Of a DNA stretch of 64,000 nucleotides, positions 9,296-16,700 are shown one piece after another; positions within the stretch are counted from its first letter, which is position 1, and every line of letters begins with the position of its first letter. A program made the translations under genes and the position numbers. The DNA comes from Acidimicrobiales bacterium (GTDB lineage Bacteria; Actinomycetota; Acidimicrobiia; Acidimicrobiales; UBA8190): NCBI GenBank assembly GCA_035531755.1, contig DATKSK010000038.1:1-64000 (forward strand). Reading direction: 5' to 3'. The notes beneath the pieces were generated by a model, which saw nothing but the letters and a program-made list of their open reading frames with translations, made no database searches and was not told where the DNA came from.

Positions 9296-10305
9296 GGGTA
9301 CATCCCGATCGTGGAGAGCCCCCGGTCCTCGGGCAGCCCGAGGGCGATGTTGGCGCACTGCACCGCCTGGCCCGACGCTCCCTTGACGAGGTTGTCGAGG
9401 GCGCACAGCACGAGCACCCAGCCGGTGCGGGGGTCGACGCGCGCCGTGAGGTGGGCGCAGTTGGAGCCCTGCGTCGCCTTGGTGGAAGGCGACGCCTCGC
9501 TCACGAGGACGAAGGGCTCGTCGGCGTACGCGTCCTGCAGGATCCCGAGGACGTCCTCCGTCGTGGGCGCGTCGGCGGGGCGCGCGTAACACGTGGCCAG
9601 GATCCCCCGGTTCATGGGGGCGAGATGCGGCGTGAACAGCACGGTCGCGCCCGAGGCCTGCTCCATCTCCGGCGTGTGCCGGTGGCTCAGCAGGCCGTAC
9701 GCGGTGAAGTCCTCGTCGACGGTCGTGAAATGCGTGGCGTGGGTGGCCGCACGCCCGGCGCCCGACACGCCACTGGCGGCGTCGACCACCACGCCGGTCG
9801 GGTCGATCGCACCCGCCCGCACCAACGGCGCCAGCGCCAGCGCCGCCGCCGTCGGGTAGCAGCCCGGGGCGGCCACGAGACGGGCCCCCTGGAGCTCTGC
9901 ACGGAACAGCTCCGGCAGCCCGTAGGCGAAGTCGGCCAGCAGGCCCGGGGCGGCGTGCTCGTGGCCGTACCACTGCGGATAGGCGCCCGGGTCGCGCAAC
10001 CGGAAGTCGGCGGACAGGTCGACCAGCACCCCGACCCGGCCCACGAGGTCGGGCACGAGGGCCTGCGAGGTGCCGTGCGGCAGCGCCAGGAACACGAGGT
10101 CCAGGCCCGCCAGGTCCTCCACCCCGACCACCGAGAGCTCGAGCCCCGGATAGGCGACGGCCAGCGAGGGGTACAGGGCCCCGACGAGCCGGCCGGCCTG
10201 GCTGTCGGCCCCGGCGAGGACGACCTCGAGGTCGGGATGGCCGGCACACAGGCGCAGGAGCTCCGCCCCCGTGTACCCCGACGCCCCCGCGATCCCCACC
10301 TTCAC
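9292..10305 (-). CDS. argC: N-acetyl-gamma-glutamyl-phosphate reductase
   Basis: NADPH-dependent reduction of N-acetylglutamyl phosphate. The 337-residue protein starts VKVGIAGASGYTGAELLRL, with the Rossmann motif GASGYTG. The catalytic Cys is in VAAPGCYPTAAAL near residue 140, and HRHTPEM carries the active-site His. The first gene of the operon, its GTG at 10305 lies 7 nt after a TATTTT -10 element. The message therefore probably begins at or next to the start codon. Upstream in-frame extension runs into the promoter and ARG box, so it is rejected. Confidence 0.95.
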   Translation of the reverse strand: MKVGIAGASGYTGAELLRLCAGHPDLEVVLAGADSQAGRLVGALYPSLAVAYPGLELSVVGVEDLAGLDLVFLALPHGTSQALVPDLVGRVGVLVDLSADFRLRDPGAYPQWYGHEHAAPGLLADFAYGLPELFRAELQGARLVAAPGCYPTAAALALAPLVRAGAIDPTGVVVDAASGVSGAGRAATHATHFTTVDEDFTAYGLLSHRHTPEMEQASGATVLFTPHLAPMNRGILATCYARPADAPTTEDVLGILQDAYADEPFVLVSEASPSTKATQGSNCAHLTARVDPRTGWVLVLCALDNLVKGASGQAVQCANIALGLPEDRGLSTIGMYP

Positions 10306-10312
10306 CCGCAAG

Positions 10313-10341
10313 AAAATACAGATCTCTGCATGGATATGCAA
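10313..10341 (-). promoter_or_regulatory. argC operon promoter (predicted leaderless)
   Basis: On the minus strand TTGCAT (10341-10336), a 17-nt spacer and TATTTT (10318-10313) form a promoter whose predicted start is at about 10305-10306, the argC GTG itself. The ARG box lies across the -35/spacer region. Confidence 0.7.
10327..10340. promoter_or_regulatory. ARG box (ArgR operator)
   Basis: TGCATGGATATGCA is a perfect 5-bp inverted repeat (TGCAT/ATGCA) with a 4-bp centre. This is the same geometry as the E. coli ARG box, and close to the Streptomyces consensus containing CCATGCATGCCCATTGCATA (recalled). It overlaps the argC -35 and spacer, so bound ArgR would block RNA polymerase. A weaker flanking half-site continues toward the -10. 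ArgR itself is encoded in the operon. Confidence 0.75.
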
Positions 10342-10401
10342 GCTCCCGGCGTCTCCATGCCGAGGCGGCCCGTTCCCTCGGTGCGACCACGAAAGAGGTA
10401 T

Positions 10402-10431
10402 TTGACAGGTTTTCATGAGTTTTCGTAGACT
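10402..10431 (+). promoter_or_regulatory. Promoter of the 10438 gene (predicted leaderless)
   Basis: TTGACA (10402-10407), 18-nt spacer, TAGACT (10426-10431). The ATG begins 7 nt after the -10, so the transcript should start at or one base before the start codon. It diverges from the argC promoter about 60 bp away. Confidence 0.75.
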
Positions 10432-10437
10432 CTCCTC

Positions 10438-10818
10438 ATGGAGGTCGAGGTGGCCACGGTGCTCGAGGCGGCCCCGGGATTCGTGAGCCGGTACCTCGAG
10501 CTGGCCGAGGCGGCCGACGGTGACCCCGGCGCCCCGGCGGCGTTCACCGAGCTGGCCGACTACGTGGCCGAGCTCGCCGCCCGGATCGAACGCTTCCGAC
10601 CCGCCCTGGCCGGGTGCCTCGCCGCCGTCGAAGCCGTGACCGGCACGTCCGAGGATGCCGACGAGCTTGTGGCCTGGGCCTTCCTGGACTCGCTGTCGCC
10701 CGAGGACCGTCGGCGGCTGGCCCCGTGGTTCGGGCCGCGTACCCGCGCCCTGCTCGAGGACGTCGACGGCGGGGACGTCGGCGCTTCCCTGGGCGCCGAG
10801 GAGCCCCGCCCCGGCTGA
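10438..10818 (+). CDS. Conserved-looking small acidic protein, function unknown
   Basis: A 126-residue, Ala/Glu-rich, predicted mainly alpha-helical cytoplasmic protein with no signal peptide or membrane segment. I do not recognise the family. The segment ERFRPALAGCLAAVEAVTG, followed by ELVAWAFLDSLSPEDRRRLAPWFGPRTRALLEDV, looks like a compact helical domain. The tail GAEEPRPG is disordered. The gene is supported by a strong upstream promoter with the ATG 7 nt behind the -10, and by consistent codon use. It is divergent from the arginine operon but no arginine role can be argued. Confidence 0.75.
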   Translation: MEVEVATVLEAAPGFVSRYLELAEAADGDPGAPAAFTELADYVAELAARIERFRPALAGCLAAVEAVTGTSEDADELVAWAFLDSLSPEDRRRLAPWFGPRTRALLEDVDGGDVGASLGAEEPRPG

Positions 10819-10839
10819 CACCGATGACCCCCGGATGAG

Positions 10840-10856
10840 GGGCCCACGCCGGGCCC
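10840..10856. terminator. Possible bidirectional hairpin between convergent genes
   Basis: GGGCCC-ACGCC-GGGCCC forms a 6-bp GC stem with a 5-nt loop in the 48-bp gap between converging genes. There is no T-tract, so it is a weak terminator candidate. Confidence 0.35.
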
Positions 10857-10866
10857 GGATGTGGGG

Positions 10867-11289
10867 TCAGGGACCGGCGCCGTCGACCCACCCGAGCGCG
10901 GCCCGCAACGCAGGCGGGATCTCGACCTTGCCCGAGCCGTCGGTGCCGACCGCCACGTACACGGTGCGCCCGGCGGCGACGGCGCGGGCCTCTGACATGA
11001 CGTCGAACCGCAGCGTGAACGACGTCCGTCCGATGTGGGCCACGCCCACCTCCACCGCCGCGGGATCGCCGTATCCCAGCGGCCCGAACCAGTCGATCTC
11101 GGTGTGCACCACCTGGACGTCGACGCCGGTGTCGAGCATCTCGCCGTACGGCAGGCCGCCCTCGGCGAGGAAGGCCGTCATGGCGTCGTCGAAGTACGCC
11201 AGGTACCACATGTTGAACACGACACCCTGCGTGTCGACCTCCAGGTAGCGGACGTCGACGGGGAAGATGAACGGCTCGGGCCGCGCCAT
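10867..11289 (-). CDS. Acyl-CoA thioesterase, hotdog fold (4HBT / YbgC-FadM type)
   Basis: A 140-residue protein starting MARPEPFIFPVDVRYLEVDTQGVVFNMWYLAYFDDAM. The V-R-Y-x-E-x-D-x-x-G-V-V-x-N motif is the 4HBT active-site signature, with the catalytic Asp in EVDTQG. The C-terminal strand RAVAAGRTVYVAVGTDGSGKVEIPP matches hotdog beta strands. It likely hydrolyses short or aromatic acyl-CoAs in the cytoplasm; the substrate cannot be assigned. The start at 11289 is chosen over longer frames because it gives the family's usual N-terminus. The first 23 nt of its gene overlap no real coding sequence of the divergent GNAT gene. Confidence 0.88.
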   Translation of the reverse strand: MARPEPFIFPVDVRYLEVDTQGVVFNMWYLAYFDDAMTAFLAEGGLPYGEMLDTGVDVQVVHTEIDWFGPLGYGDPAAVEVGVAHIGRTSFTLRFDVMSEARAVAAGRTVYVAVGTDGSGKVEIPPALRAALGWVDGAGP

Positions 11290-11356
11290 GCCCGAGTCTC
11301 GCACGTCGACCCTCGACTTCGACGCCCGCTTCGCCCCGCGGCTATATCTGGTCGCC

Positions 11357-11965
11357 ATGCCGGGACCCATCCGCGTCGCCGACCGTGCCGACACCGCGCC
11401 GCTGGCAGCCAGCCTGGCGCGCGCCTTCTTCGACGACCCGGTGATGTCGTACCTCATCCCCGACGAGCCCACGCGCCGCCGCCGGGTGGCGGCATTCTTC
11501 GAGGCGGCCCTCGCGAACCAGCACCTCCCCCACGGCGCGTGCTATACGGACACCGACCGGGCGGGCGGCGCACTCTGGGACCCGCCGGGGCACTGGAAGA
11601 TGAGCCTCGGGCAGATCGTCCGGGGCGCTCCCAAGATGATCGGCGCATTCGGCCGCAACGTGCCCAGGGCGCTGCGGCTGCTCTCCACGGTCGAGCGCCG
11701 GCACCCCGACAACGACCACTGGTACCTGGCCGTCCTCGGCACGGATCCGGTGCACCAGGGCAAGGGCATCGGATCGGCCCTGCTGCGACCGATCCTCGAC
11801 CGGTGCGACCACGAAGGTCTGGGGGCCTACCTGGAGTCGTCCAAGGAGCGCAACATCGCGTTCTACCACCGGCACGGTTTCTCGGTCACCGGGGAGATCG
11901 TCTTCCCCGGTGGCCCCACCGTGTGGCCCATGTGGCGCGACCCCCGCCCGCCCCAGGAGCCCTGA
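11357..11965 (+). CDS. GNAT-family N-acetyltransferase
   Basis: A 202-residue single-domain GNAT protein. The acetyl-CoA-binding motif A is clear: VLGTDPVHQGKGIGSALLRPIL with the Q-G-K-G-I-G pyrophosphate loop. It is followed by LESSKERNIAFYHRHGFSVTGE, the usual motif B ending in Y-x-x-x-G-F. The substrate (small molecule or protein) is unknown. The ATG at 11357 (MPGPIRVADRAD) is preferred to the longer frame at 11267, because the latter overlaps the divergent thioesterase and a TATATC element lies 8 nt upstream of this ATG. Confidence 0.87.
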   Translation: MPGPIRVADRADTAPLAASLARAFFDDPVMSYLIPDEPTRRRRVAAFFEAALANQHLPHGACYTDTDRAGGALWDPPGHWKMSLGQIVRGAPKMIGAFGRNVPRALRLLSTVERRHPDNDHWYLAVLGTDPVHQGKGIGSALLRPILDRCDHEGLGAYLESSKERNIAFYHRHGFSVTGEIVFPGGPTVWPMWRDPRPPQEP

Positions 11966-11974
11966 CCGTCGGCT

Positions 11975-12044
11975 CGGAGTAGAGGGCCCGAGGCAGGGGA
12001 CCCGAGATAGAGGGCCCAAGATAGAGGGCCCGAGATAGAGGACA
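11975..12044. repeat. Five 14-bp imperfect tandem repeats
   Basis: Consecutive units CGGAGTAGAGGGCC, CGAGGCAGGGGACC, CGAGATAGAGGGCC, CAAGATAGAGGGCC and CGAGATAGAGGACA lie between the GNAT gene and the lipoprotein gene. A 14-bp period does not preserve frame, so the array is non-coding. Confidence 0.85.
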
Positions 12045-12088
12045 AGGCCCCTGTCGGGCGCTCGGACCGCAATCCATGCTGGATCTTC

Positions 12089-12799
12089 ATGAACTCCTCG
12101 GTGGATCGTCGGCGTCTGTGGAAGTCGGTCGGCGTCGCCGTCCCCGTGGTGCTCGTGGTCGCGCTGTCGGGCTGCTCGTCGACGAGCCCGACCCGCGCCG
12201 GCACCACCTCGACCACGTCGGCGTCCTCGTCCACGACGGCCGCGACCACCTCGACGACCGGGGTCACCCCCGTCACCGCGGCCGGCGGGACGGTGGCCAC
12301 GGGCAGCGTCACGTGCACCAACGTCACCGGGACGATCACCTTCACCCCGCCCCTGACCAACTCCGGCACCAGCGCCGAGGCGACCCGCATCTCTCTGGCG
12401 GCCGCCGGTTGCACCACTGCCGGATCGACCGGCATCCAGGTGGCGAGCGGCACGGCGACGGCCACCATCACGAGCCCGACCAACGGCTGCGTCAGCCTGT
12501 TGAGCTCCAAGCCCGTCGTCGTGGCCGTGGCATGGAGCCCGAGCTCGATCCACGCCAGCGTGGCGTCGTTCGGGGGCTACGCCATCGTGACCGACGCCGC
12601 CCAGCACACGGGGTTCGGCCTGCCCAACGCCAAGGGCACCGCCAGCGTGGACGGATCGTTCGCCGGCACCGACCACGGTGCCACGTCGACGGCCGCCACC
12701 TATTCCAGCCTCACGACCACGCAGCTCCTCACCGCCTGCGGGACGACGGCGGGACTGGCGGCACTCACCATCGCCTCGGGAACGGTGACGCTCTCCTGA
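12089..12799 (+). CDS. Putative surface lipoprotein with Ser/Thr-rich linker
   Basis: A 236-residue exported protein. The N-terminus is basic (DRRRLWK), followed by a hydrophobic stretch and the lipobox VALSGC with the lipidated Cys at residue 29. Residues 30-60 are an almost pure Ser/Thr/Ala linker. The rest is a Thr/Ala/Gly-rich beta-type domain with internal cysteines (VTCTN, AGCTT, NGCVS, TACGT) that could form disulphides. It resembles small actinobacterial lipoproteins of unknown function; no enzymatic motif is seen. It lies after the 14-bp repeat array. The last 15 bases including the stop are duplicated immediately downstream (12793-12807 and 12810-12824). Confidence 0.8.
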   Translation: MNSSVDRRRLWKSVGVAVPVVLVVALSGCSSTSPTRAGTTSTTSASSSTTAATTSTTGVTPVTAAGGTVATGSVTCTNVTGTITFTPPLTNSGTSAEATRISLAAAGCTTAGSTGIQVASGTATATITSPTNGCVSLLSSKPVVVAVAWSPSSIHASVASFGGYAIVTDAAQHTGFGLPNAKGTASVDGSFAGTDHGATSTAATYSSLTTTQLLTACGTTAGLAALTIASGTVTLS

Positions 12800-12873
12800 G
12801 GCAGACGCGCTCCTGAGGCAGACGGGGCCCCGCCGGCCTCTCGCCACGTCACCAACCTCCCAACGAAGTACAG

Positions 12874-13761
12874 CTAGGCCAGGGCTTCAGCCACCGCCGA
12901 CGCGAAACGAACGGGCGACTCGATCATCGGGTAGTGCCCGACCCCGTCGAGGAGGATGAGCCGGGCGTCCGGTCGGGCCGCGCCCAGCCGGGTCGCCATG
13001 TCGGCCACGGCGATCGGGTCGTCGGTGCCCCACACGATCCCCAGCGGCGAGGGGTGCTCCTCGATGGCACCGGTGTACCGGCTCTGGCTCCGGCGCCGTT
13101 CCTCGATGTAGCGGATGGTCCGGGGCAGCAGGAGATGGCCGCCGTCGTGCGCGATCAGCTCCCACGCCGCCGCCAGCTCCGCCCCGTCGACCGTCGCCCC
13201 GGGGCTGAACGTCGCTGCCAGGCTCGCCGCCAGCGAGGCACCGTCGATGCCCGCGTCCTCGGGCAGCCGGGCATCGGGGAGCGACAGCAGCAGCTCCTGG
13301 CCGGCGGTGAGGTGCGCCATCTCGATGTAGATGCTCCCGTTGGTGACGACCCGGCGCGTCACCTCCACCCGCCATCGGCCCTCGACGGCGCGCGCCAGGA
13401 GCTCCCCGCCGACGGTGTCGCCCATGTCGTGGCTGAGCAGGGCGAGCCTCGACACGCCGGCCTGGGCCACGAACGCCTGGGCCGTGTCCGCTTGGGCGTC
13501 GATCGTGTAGGCGCGGTCGGGCTTGGCCGAGAGCCCGTACCCGAGCATGTCGAACAGCAGCACGCGACGGTGTTCGGCCAGGGTGTCGAGGACGAGATGG
13601 AAGTCGAACGAGCACGTCGGGAAACCGTGCAGGACGAGCAGTGGCTCGAGGGTCTCCTCACCTCGGGGCGCCACGTCCATGGTGAAGACCCGCGTCCCGC
13701 CCAGGGTGCGGTACTCCCCCCGCTCCTCCCACGCCGCCATGGAGGCCGACCGCCCCGTCAT
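12874..13761 (-). CDS. Alpha/beta hydrolase with Asp nucleophile (MEST / haloalkane dehalogenase-epoxide hydrolase type)
   Basis: A 295-residue alpha/beta hydrolase. The oxyanion-hole motif HGFP is at 45-48. The nucleophile elbow is SHDMG (110-114), so the nucleophile position is Asp112 rather than Ser. The acid is probably in WGTDDPIA, and the base His is in GVGHYPMIESP. An Asp nucleophile is typical of haloalkane dehalogenases and epoxide hydrolases; the L-L-S-H-D-x-G-D context especially resembles MEST-like proteins. The ATG at 13761 is chosen because TACTGT lies 8 nt upstream on the same strand. It is divergent from the dioxygenase gene at 13854. Confidence 0.85.
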   Translation of the reverse strand: MTGRSASMAAWEERGEYRTLGGTRVFTMDVAPRGEETLEPLLVLHGFPTCSFDFHLVLDTLAEHRRVLLFDMLGYGLSAKPDRAYTIDAQADTAQAFVAQAGVSRLALLSHDMGDTVGGELLARAVEGRWRVEVTRRVVTNGSIYIEMAHLTAGQELLLSLPDARLPEDAGIDGASLAASLAATFSPGATVDGAELAAAWELIAHDGGHLLLPRTIRYIEERRRSQSRYTGAIEEHPSPLGIVWGTDDPIAVADMATRLGAARPDARLILLDGVGHYPMIESPVRFASAVAEALA

Positions 13762-13769
13762 CGATCGAG

Positions 13770-13775
13770 ACAGTA
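13770..13775 (-). promoter_or_regulatory. -10 element of the hydrolase gene
   Basis: TACTGT on the minus strand, 8 nt before the ATG at 13761, predicts a leaderless message. No convincing -35 element is visible. Confidence 0.45.
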
Positions 13776-13839
13776 GGCGACAGGCGCCGGGCACGAGGTG
13801 GCCGCCACGAGCCGGGTGCGCCCGTGGCCGGTGGGTTCC

Positions 13840-13845
13840 TAAGCT
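13840..13845 (+). promoter_or_regulatory. -10 element of the dioxygenase gene
   Basis: TAAGCT, 8 nt before the GTG at 13854, predicts a leaderless message and is the main reason for choosing that start over the GTG at 13824. Confidence 0.4.
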
Positions 13846-13853
13846 ACGGGCCC

Positions 13854-14687
13854 GTGCCCGGCATCGAGTTCGTCCCGCTCACCACGGTCCTGGGTGCCGA
13901 GGGGTCGGGCGTCCACCTCGCCCGTGGTCCCGACGACTCGACGGTGGAATCGATCCGCGCCGCCCTGCTCCGGCACAAGGTGGTGTTCTTCCGCGGCCAG
14001 TCGCTCGACCCCGCGGCCCTCACGGCGCTCGCCCGCCGCTTCGGGGAGCCCACCGAGGCCCATCCGGTGGAGCCGAGCGTCGAGGGCCACCCCGAGGTGC
14101 TGGCACTCGACTCGGAGGAGGGCGCCCGCGCCGACGTCTGGCACAGCGACCTCACCTTCCAACCCGAGCCGCCCATGGGGGCGATGCTGCACGCCGAGGT
14201 CGTCCCGCCCGTGGGCGGGGACACCATCTGGTCCGACATGGCCGCCACGTACGAGGCGCTGTCGCCGCCGCTGCAACGCTTCCTCGAAGGGCTCACCGCC
14301 TCGCACACCCCCGCCAACGCCGGCGCGTACTTCGCCCAGCGCGACGCGGCCGGGGACAAGGCGTCGCTCACCGCGGCGTCGGGGCCCGTCCACCACCCCG
14401 TCGTGCGCGTCCACCCCGAAACCGGTCGCAAGAGCGTGTTCGTCAATCCCCTCTTCACCGCCAAGATCGACGGGCTGCGCCGGCGCGAGAGCGACGCGCT
14501 GCTGTCGTTGGTCCTCGACCTCGCCACCCAGCCCGAGCGCCTCGTCCGGTGGCACTGGCGCCAGGGGGACCTCGCCTTCTGGGACAACCGCTGCACCATG
14601 CACTACGCGCTGCTGGACTTCTCGGGCCGCCGCGCCATGACGCGCGTGGCGCTCCGGGGCGACCGGCCCACGGGTGTGGGCCGGTAG
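13854..14687 (+). CDS. TauD/TfdA-family Fe(II)/2-oxoglutarate dioxygenase
   Basis: A 277-residue non-haem iron dioxygenase. The iron-binding motif H-x-D is WHSDLTF (His97, Asp99). The distal His is in CTMHYALLDF near residue 247, and the 2-oxoglutarate-binding Arg follows in SGRRAMTRVAL. The N-terminal KVVFFRGQSLDP and RRFGEPTEAHP are typical of taurine or alkyl-sulfonate and 2,4-D type dioxygenases. The substrate is not predictable; no sulfonate transporter lies nearby. A longer GTG start at 13824 is possible. Confidence 0.9.
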   Translation: MPGIEFVPLTTVLGAEGSGVHLARGPDDSTVESIRAALLRHKVVFFRGQSLDPAALTALARRFGEPTEAHPVEPSVEGHPEVLALDSEEGARADVWHSDLTFQPEPPMGAMLHAEVVPPVGGDTIWSDMAATYEALSPPLQRFLEGLTASHTPANAGAYFAQRDAAGDKASLTAASGPVHHPVVRVHPETGRKSVFVNPLFTAKIDGLRRRESDALLSLVLDLATQPERLVRWHWRQGDLAFWDNRCTMHYALLDFSGRRAMTRVALRGDRPTGVGR

Positions 14688-14710
14688 GGTCCGGGCTCGA
14701 CACCGGGGGC

Positions 14711-14737
14711 CCGGGCGACGTCGCCTGGTGCGCCCGG
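14711..14737. terminator. Possible hairpin between convergent genes
   Basis: CCGGGCG and CGCCCGG pair as a 7-bp stem around a 13-nt loop that itself contains the palindrome GACGTC. It lies in the gap between the dioxygenase and ctaG, and has no T-tract. Confidence 0.35.
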
Positions 14738-14751
14738 CGTGGCGTCGCTCG

Positions 14752-15729
14752 TCAGCGTGCGGTGTGATCGAGGGTCGTCACGGCCTCGACCCCGCCGGGG
14801 GCGCTCGTGGCGGCCGGTGCGGGGTCCGGCGCCGACGCCCACGGCACCGCGAAGTCCCGTTCGCCGTCGTCCGCGTCGTCGAGTAGCCGGTCGGCCCGCA
14901 CCGCACGGCGCTCCTCGGCCCTCATCCACTGGAAGACGATGATGGCCATGGCGACGACGGTCGTGAGCTCGCCCACGACCCACAGCAGGGCCCCGCCGCG
15001 GTGGGTGTCGGCCACGGAATGGAATTGGGCGGCGATCGACGTGCGGGCACCGGTGAGGGCGATGCCGAGCACGGCGTTGACGGGGATGCCGACGGCGAGG
15101 ATGGCGAGCTTGACGGGGTGCGTCAGGCGCCACCGGGACGGGTCGAGGCCGACGACCAGCCACCAGAACAGGCACCCCGACACGAGGAAGTGGAGATGGC
15201 TCAGATCGTGCAGCCAGGGGTGCCGGAGCGAGAGCGCGTAGAAGGGGGTGAGGAAGTAGCCGACCATGGTGCCGTAGGCCACGAGCACCACGAACACGGG
15301 GCTCGTGACGAACTCGACGAGCCCGACGTGCAGGACCCGGAGCAGTCCGCGTTGGGTGCGACGACTCGATGCCTGCAGCGCCAGCGTGACCGGCGCTCCC
15401 AGCGCCAGGAGGATCGGTGCGAAGTTCATGAGCAGCAGGTGCTGGACGACGTGCACCGCGAACACCTGGTCGTCGTAGGAGGCCAGGCCGGACTGCGCGG
15501 CGACGATCACGAGCACCGAGCCGGCGAGGAACGACACCGTGCGACGCCGCGACCACCGCCGCCCGCGTCGGGCCAGTCGCCGCACCGACACCAGGTACCA
15601 CGTCACCAGGGCCACCTCGATGGCGAGGGCCACCAGGCTGAGGGGGTCCGTCTGCCACCCCGTCAGCAGCGTGTGCAGCCGCACGGCGGGCGACACGGCA
15701 TCGGCGACGACCACGGCGGCCGCCGTCAC
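14752..15729 (-). CDS. ctaG: Cytochrome c oxidase assembly factor, CtaG (caa3) type membrane protein
   Basis: A 325-residue polytopic membrane protein with about six to seven hydrophobic segments. HVVQHLLLMNFAPILLALGAP is the signature region of the caa3_CtaG family, and several conserved His (YDDQVFAVHVVQH, WLHDLSHLHFL) could bind copper. It is likely needed for copper insertion into cytochrome oxidase. The GTG at 15729 overlaps the upstream SCO1-like gene stop (GTGA), so the two are co-translated. The cytoplasmic C-terminus is charged and then low-complexity (PAPAATSAPGG). The frame extends upstream but only as a shadow of the SCO gene. Confidence 0.88.
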   Translation of the reverse strand: MTAAAVVVADAVSPAVRLHTLLTGWQTDPLSLVALAIEVALVTWYLVSVRRLARRGRRWSRRRTVSFLAGSVLVIVAAQSGLASYDDQVFAVHVVQHLLLMNFAPILLALGAPVTLALQASSRRTQRGLLRVLHVGLVEFVTSPVFVVLVAYGTMVGYFLTPFYALSLRHPWLHDLSHLHFLVSGCLFWWLVVGLDPSRWRLTHPVKLAILAVGIPVNAVLGIALTGARTSIAAQFHSVADTHRGGALLWVVGELTTVVAMAIIVFQWMRAEERRAVRADRLLDDADDGERDFAVPWASAPDPAPAATSAPGGVEAVTTLDHTAR

Positions 15730-16565
15730 CCGATCGCCGGGACGGCCCGGCCCGCCACCCAGCCGACGGCCTGGAGCCCGTCGGCGACCGTCCACGCGTT
15801 CGCCGCAGGCGCGCCCAGGTCGTGCACTCCCTGGGTCGACAGCATGGACCGGAGTCGGCGCTCCAGGGCCCTGCCGCGCAGGTTCGGCGCCGCCGCGGTG
15901 ACGAAGCGCTCGTGCTGGTGCGCGTCGAGGACGATGAAGCCGTCGGAGTGGTCGACGTCGTAGGTGTACGGCGCGCCGGTCTGCCAGTCGAGACCGGGCG
16001 GCGAATCCTCGGGTACCTTCTGGGAGTACACCCCGAAGTGGTGCCACAGAGAGCCGAGGGTGCCGGCCGTGCCCGTCAGCAGCGGCCAGTCCGCCCCCGT
16101 CACGTGGGCATAGGCGGCGAGCCGCGTCGGCGTGTCGCGCCCGGGATCGACGCTCACCTCGGCGAAGACGACCGTTCCGGCCAGGCCGGCGGCCCGCACG
16201 GCCTGCTGCATCTGGAGGAGGGCGCCCGTGGTGATGGGGCAGGTCTCCTGGCACGACGTCAGGAAGGGCGTGAGGACCACGATCTTGTCCCGGAAGGCCG
16301 ACAGCGACGTGGTCCGCCCGTGCTCGTCCACGAGGGGCAGGTTCAGCACGGACGCCGGCACGACCACGTCCTCGGCGATGCCCACCGACGGCGACGGCGG
16401 CCCCGGCCGGGTAGTGGCGCCGAAGGAGACGGCGAGGCCGAACACACCCCCGGCGAGGACGACGGCGGCGGCCACCACCGCCGCCACCGTGCGTCGGGTG
16501 CGGGTGGGAACGAGGCCGGGCACGTCACCCGCGCCGCCGGCCCTGGCCGTCTGGAGGCTCACCAT
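15726..16565 (-). CDS. SCO1/SenC-family copper chaperone, membrane-anchored
   Basis: A 279-residue protein with an N-terminal transmembrane anchor (about residues 26-50) and an extracytoplasmic thioredoxin-fold domain. The copper/thiol motif is CQETCP (Cys105, Cys109, C-x-x-x-C), and the partner His is in TYDVDHSDGFIVLD. The family delivers copper to the CuA site of cytochrome c oxidase or maintains its thiols. It is paired with ctaG downstream by a 4-nt overlap. No cox structural genes are in this window. The ATG at 16565 is preferred; a longer frame from 16604 adds only basic residues. Confidence 0.9.
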   Translation of the reverse strand: MVSLQTARAGGAGDVPGLVPTRTRRTVAAVVAAAVVLAGGVFGLAVSFGATTRPGPPSPSVGIAEDVVVPASVLNLPLVDEHGRTTSLSAFRDKIVVLTPFLTSCQETCPITTGALLQMQQAVRAAGLAGTVVFAEVSVDPGRDTPTRLAAYAHVTGADWPLLTGTAGTLGSLWHHFGVYSQKVPEDSPPGLDWQTGAPYTYDVDHSDGFIVLDAHQHERFVTAAAPNLRGRALERRLRSMLSTQGVHDLGAPAANAWTVADGLQAVGWVAGRAVPAIG

Positions 16566-16700
16566 CCCCGATCGACGGTAGCCCCGCGCCCTGATCGGGT
16601 GCACATCGCCCCCGACGCCGACGGCACCGCGCCCGTCGCCCGCCGCAGCGCGATCCCCGGTCCCCCGACGTGCCCGGACGGTGCGCCGGACACCGCGACC

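Noticed and set aside
12076-12816. A 246-codon frame overlapping the lipoprotein gene in another plus frame
   Set aside because: His/Arg-rich shadow; the lipoprotein frame has a signal peptide and lipobox.
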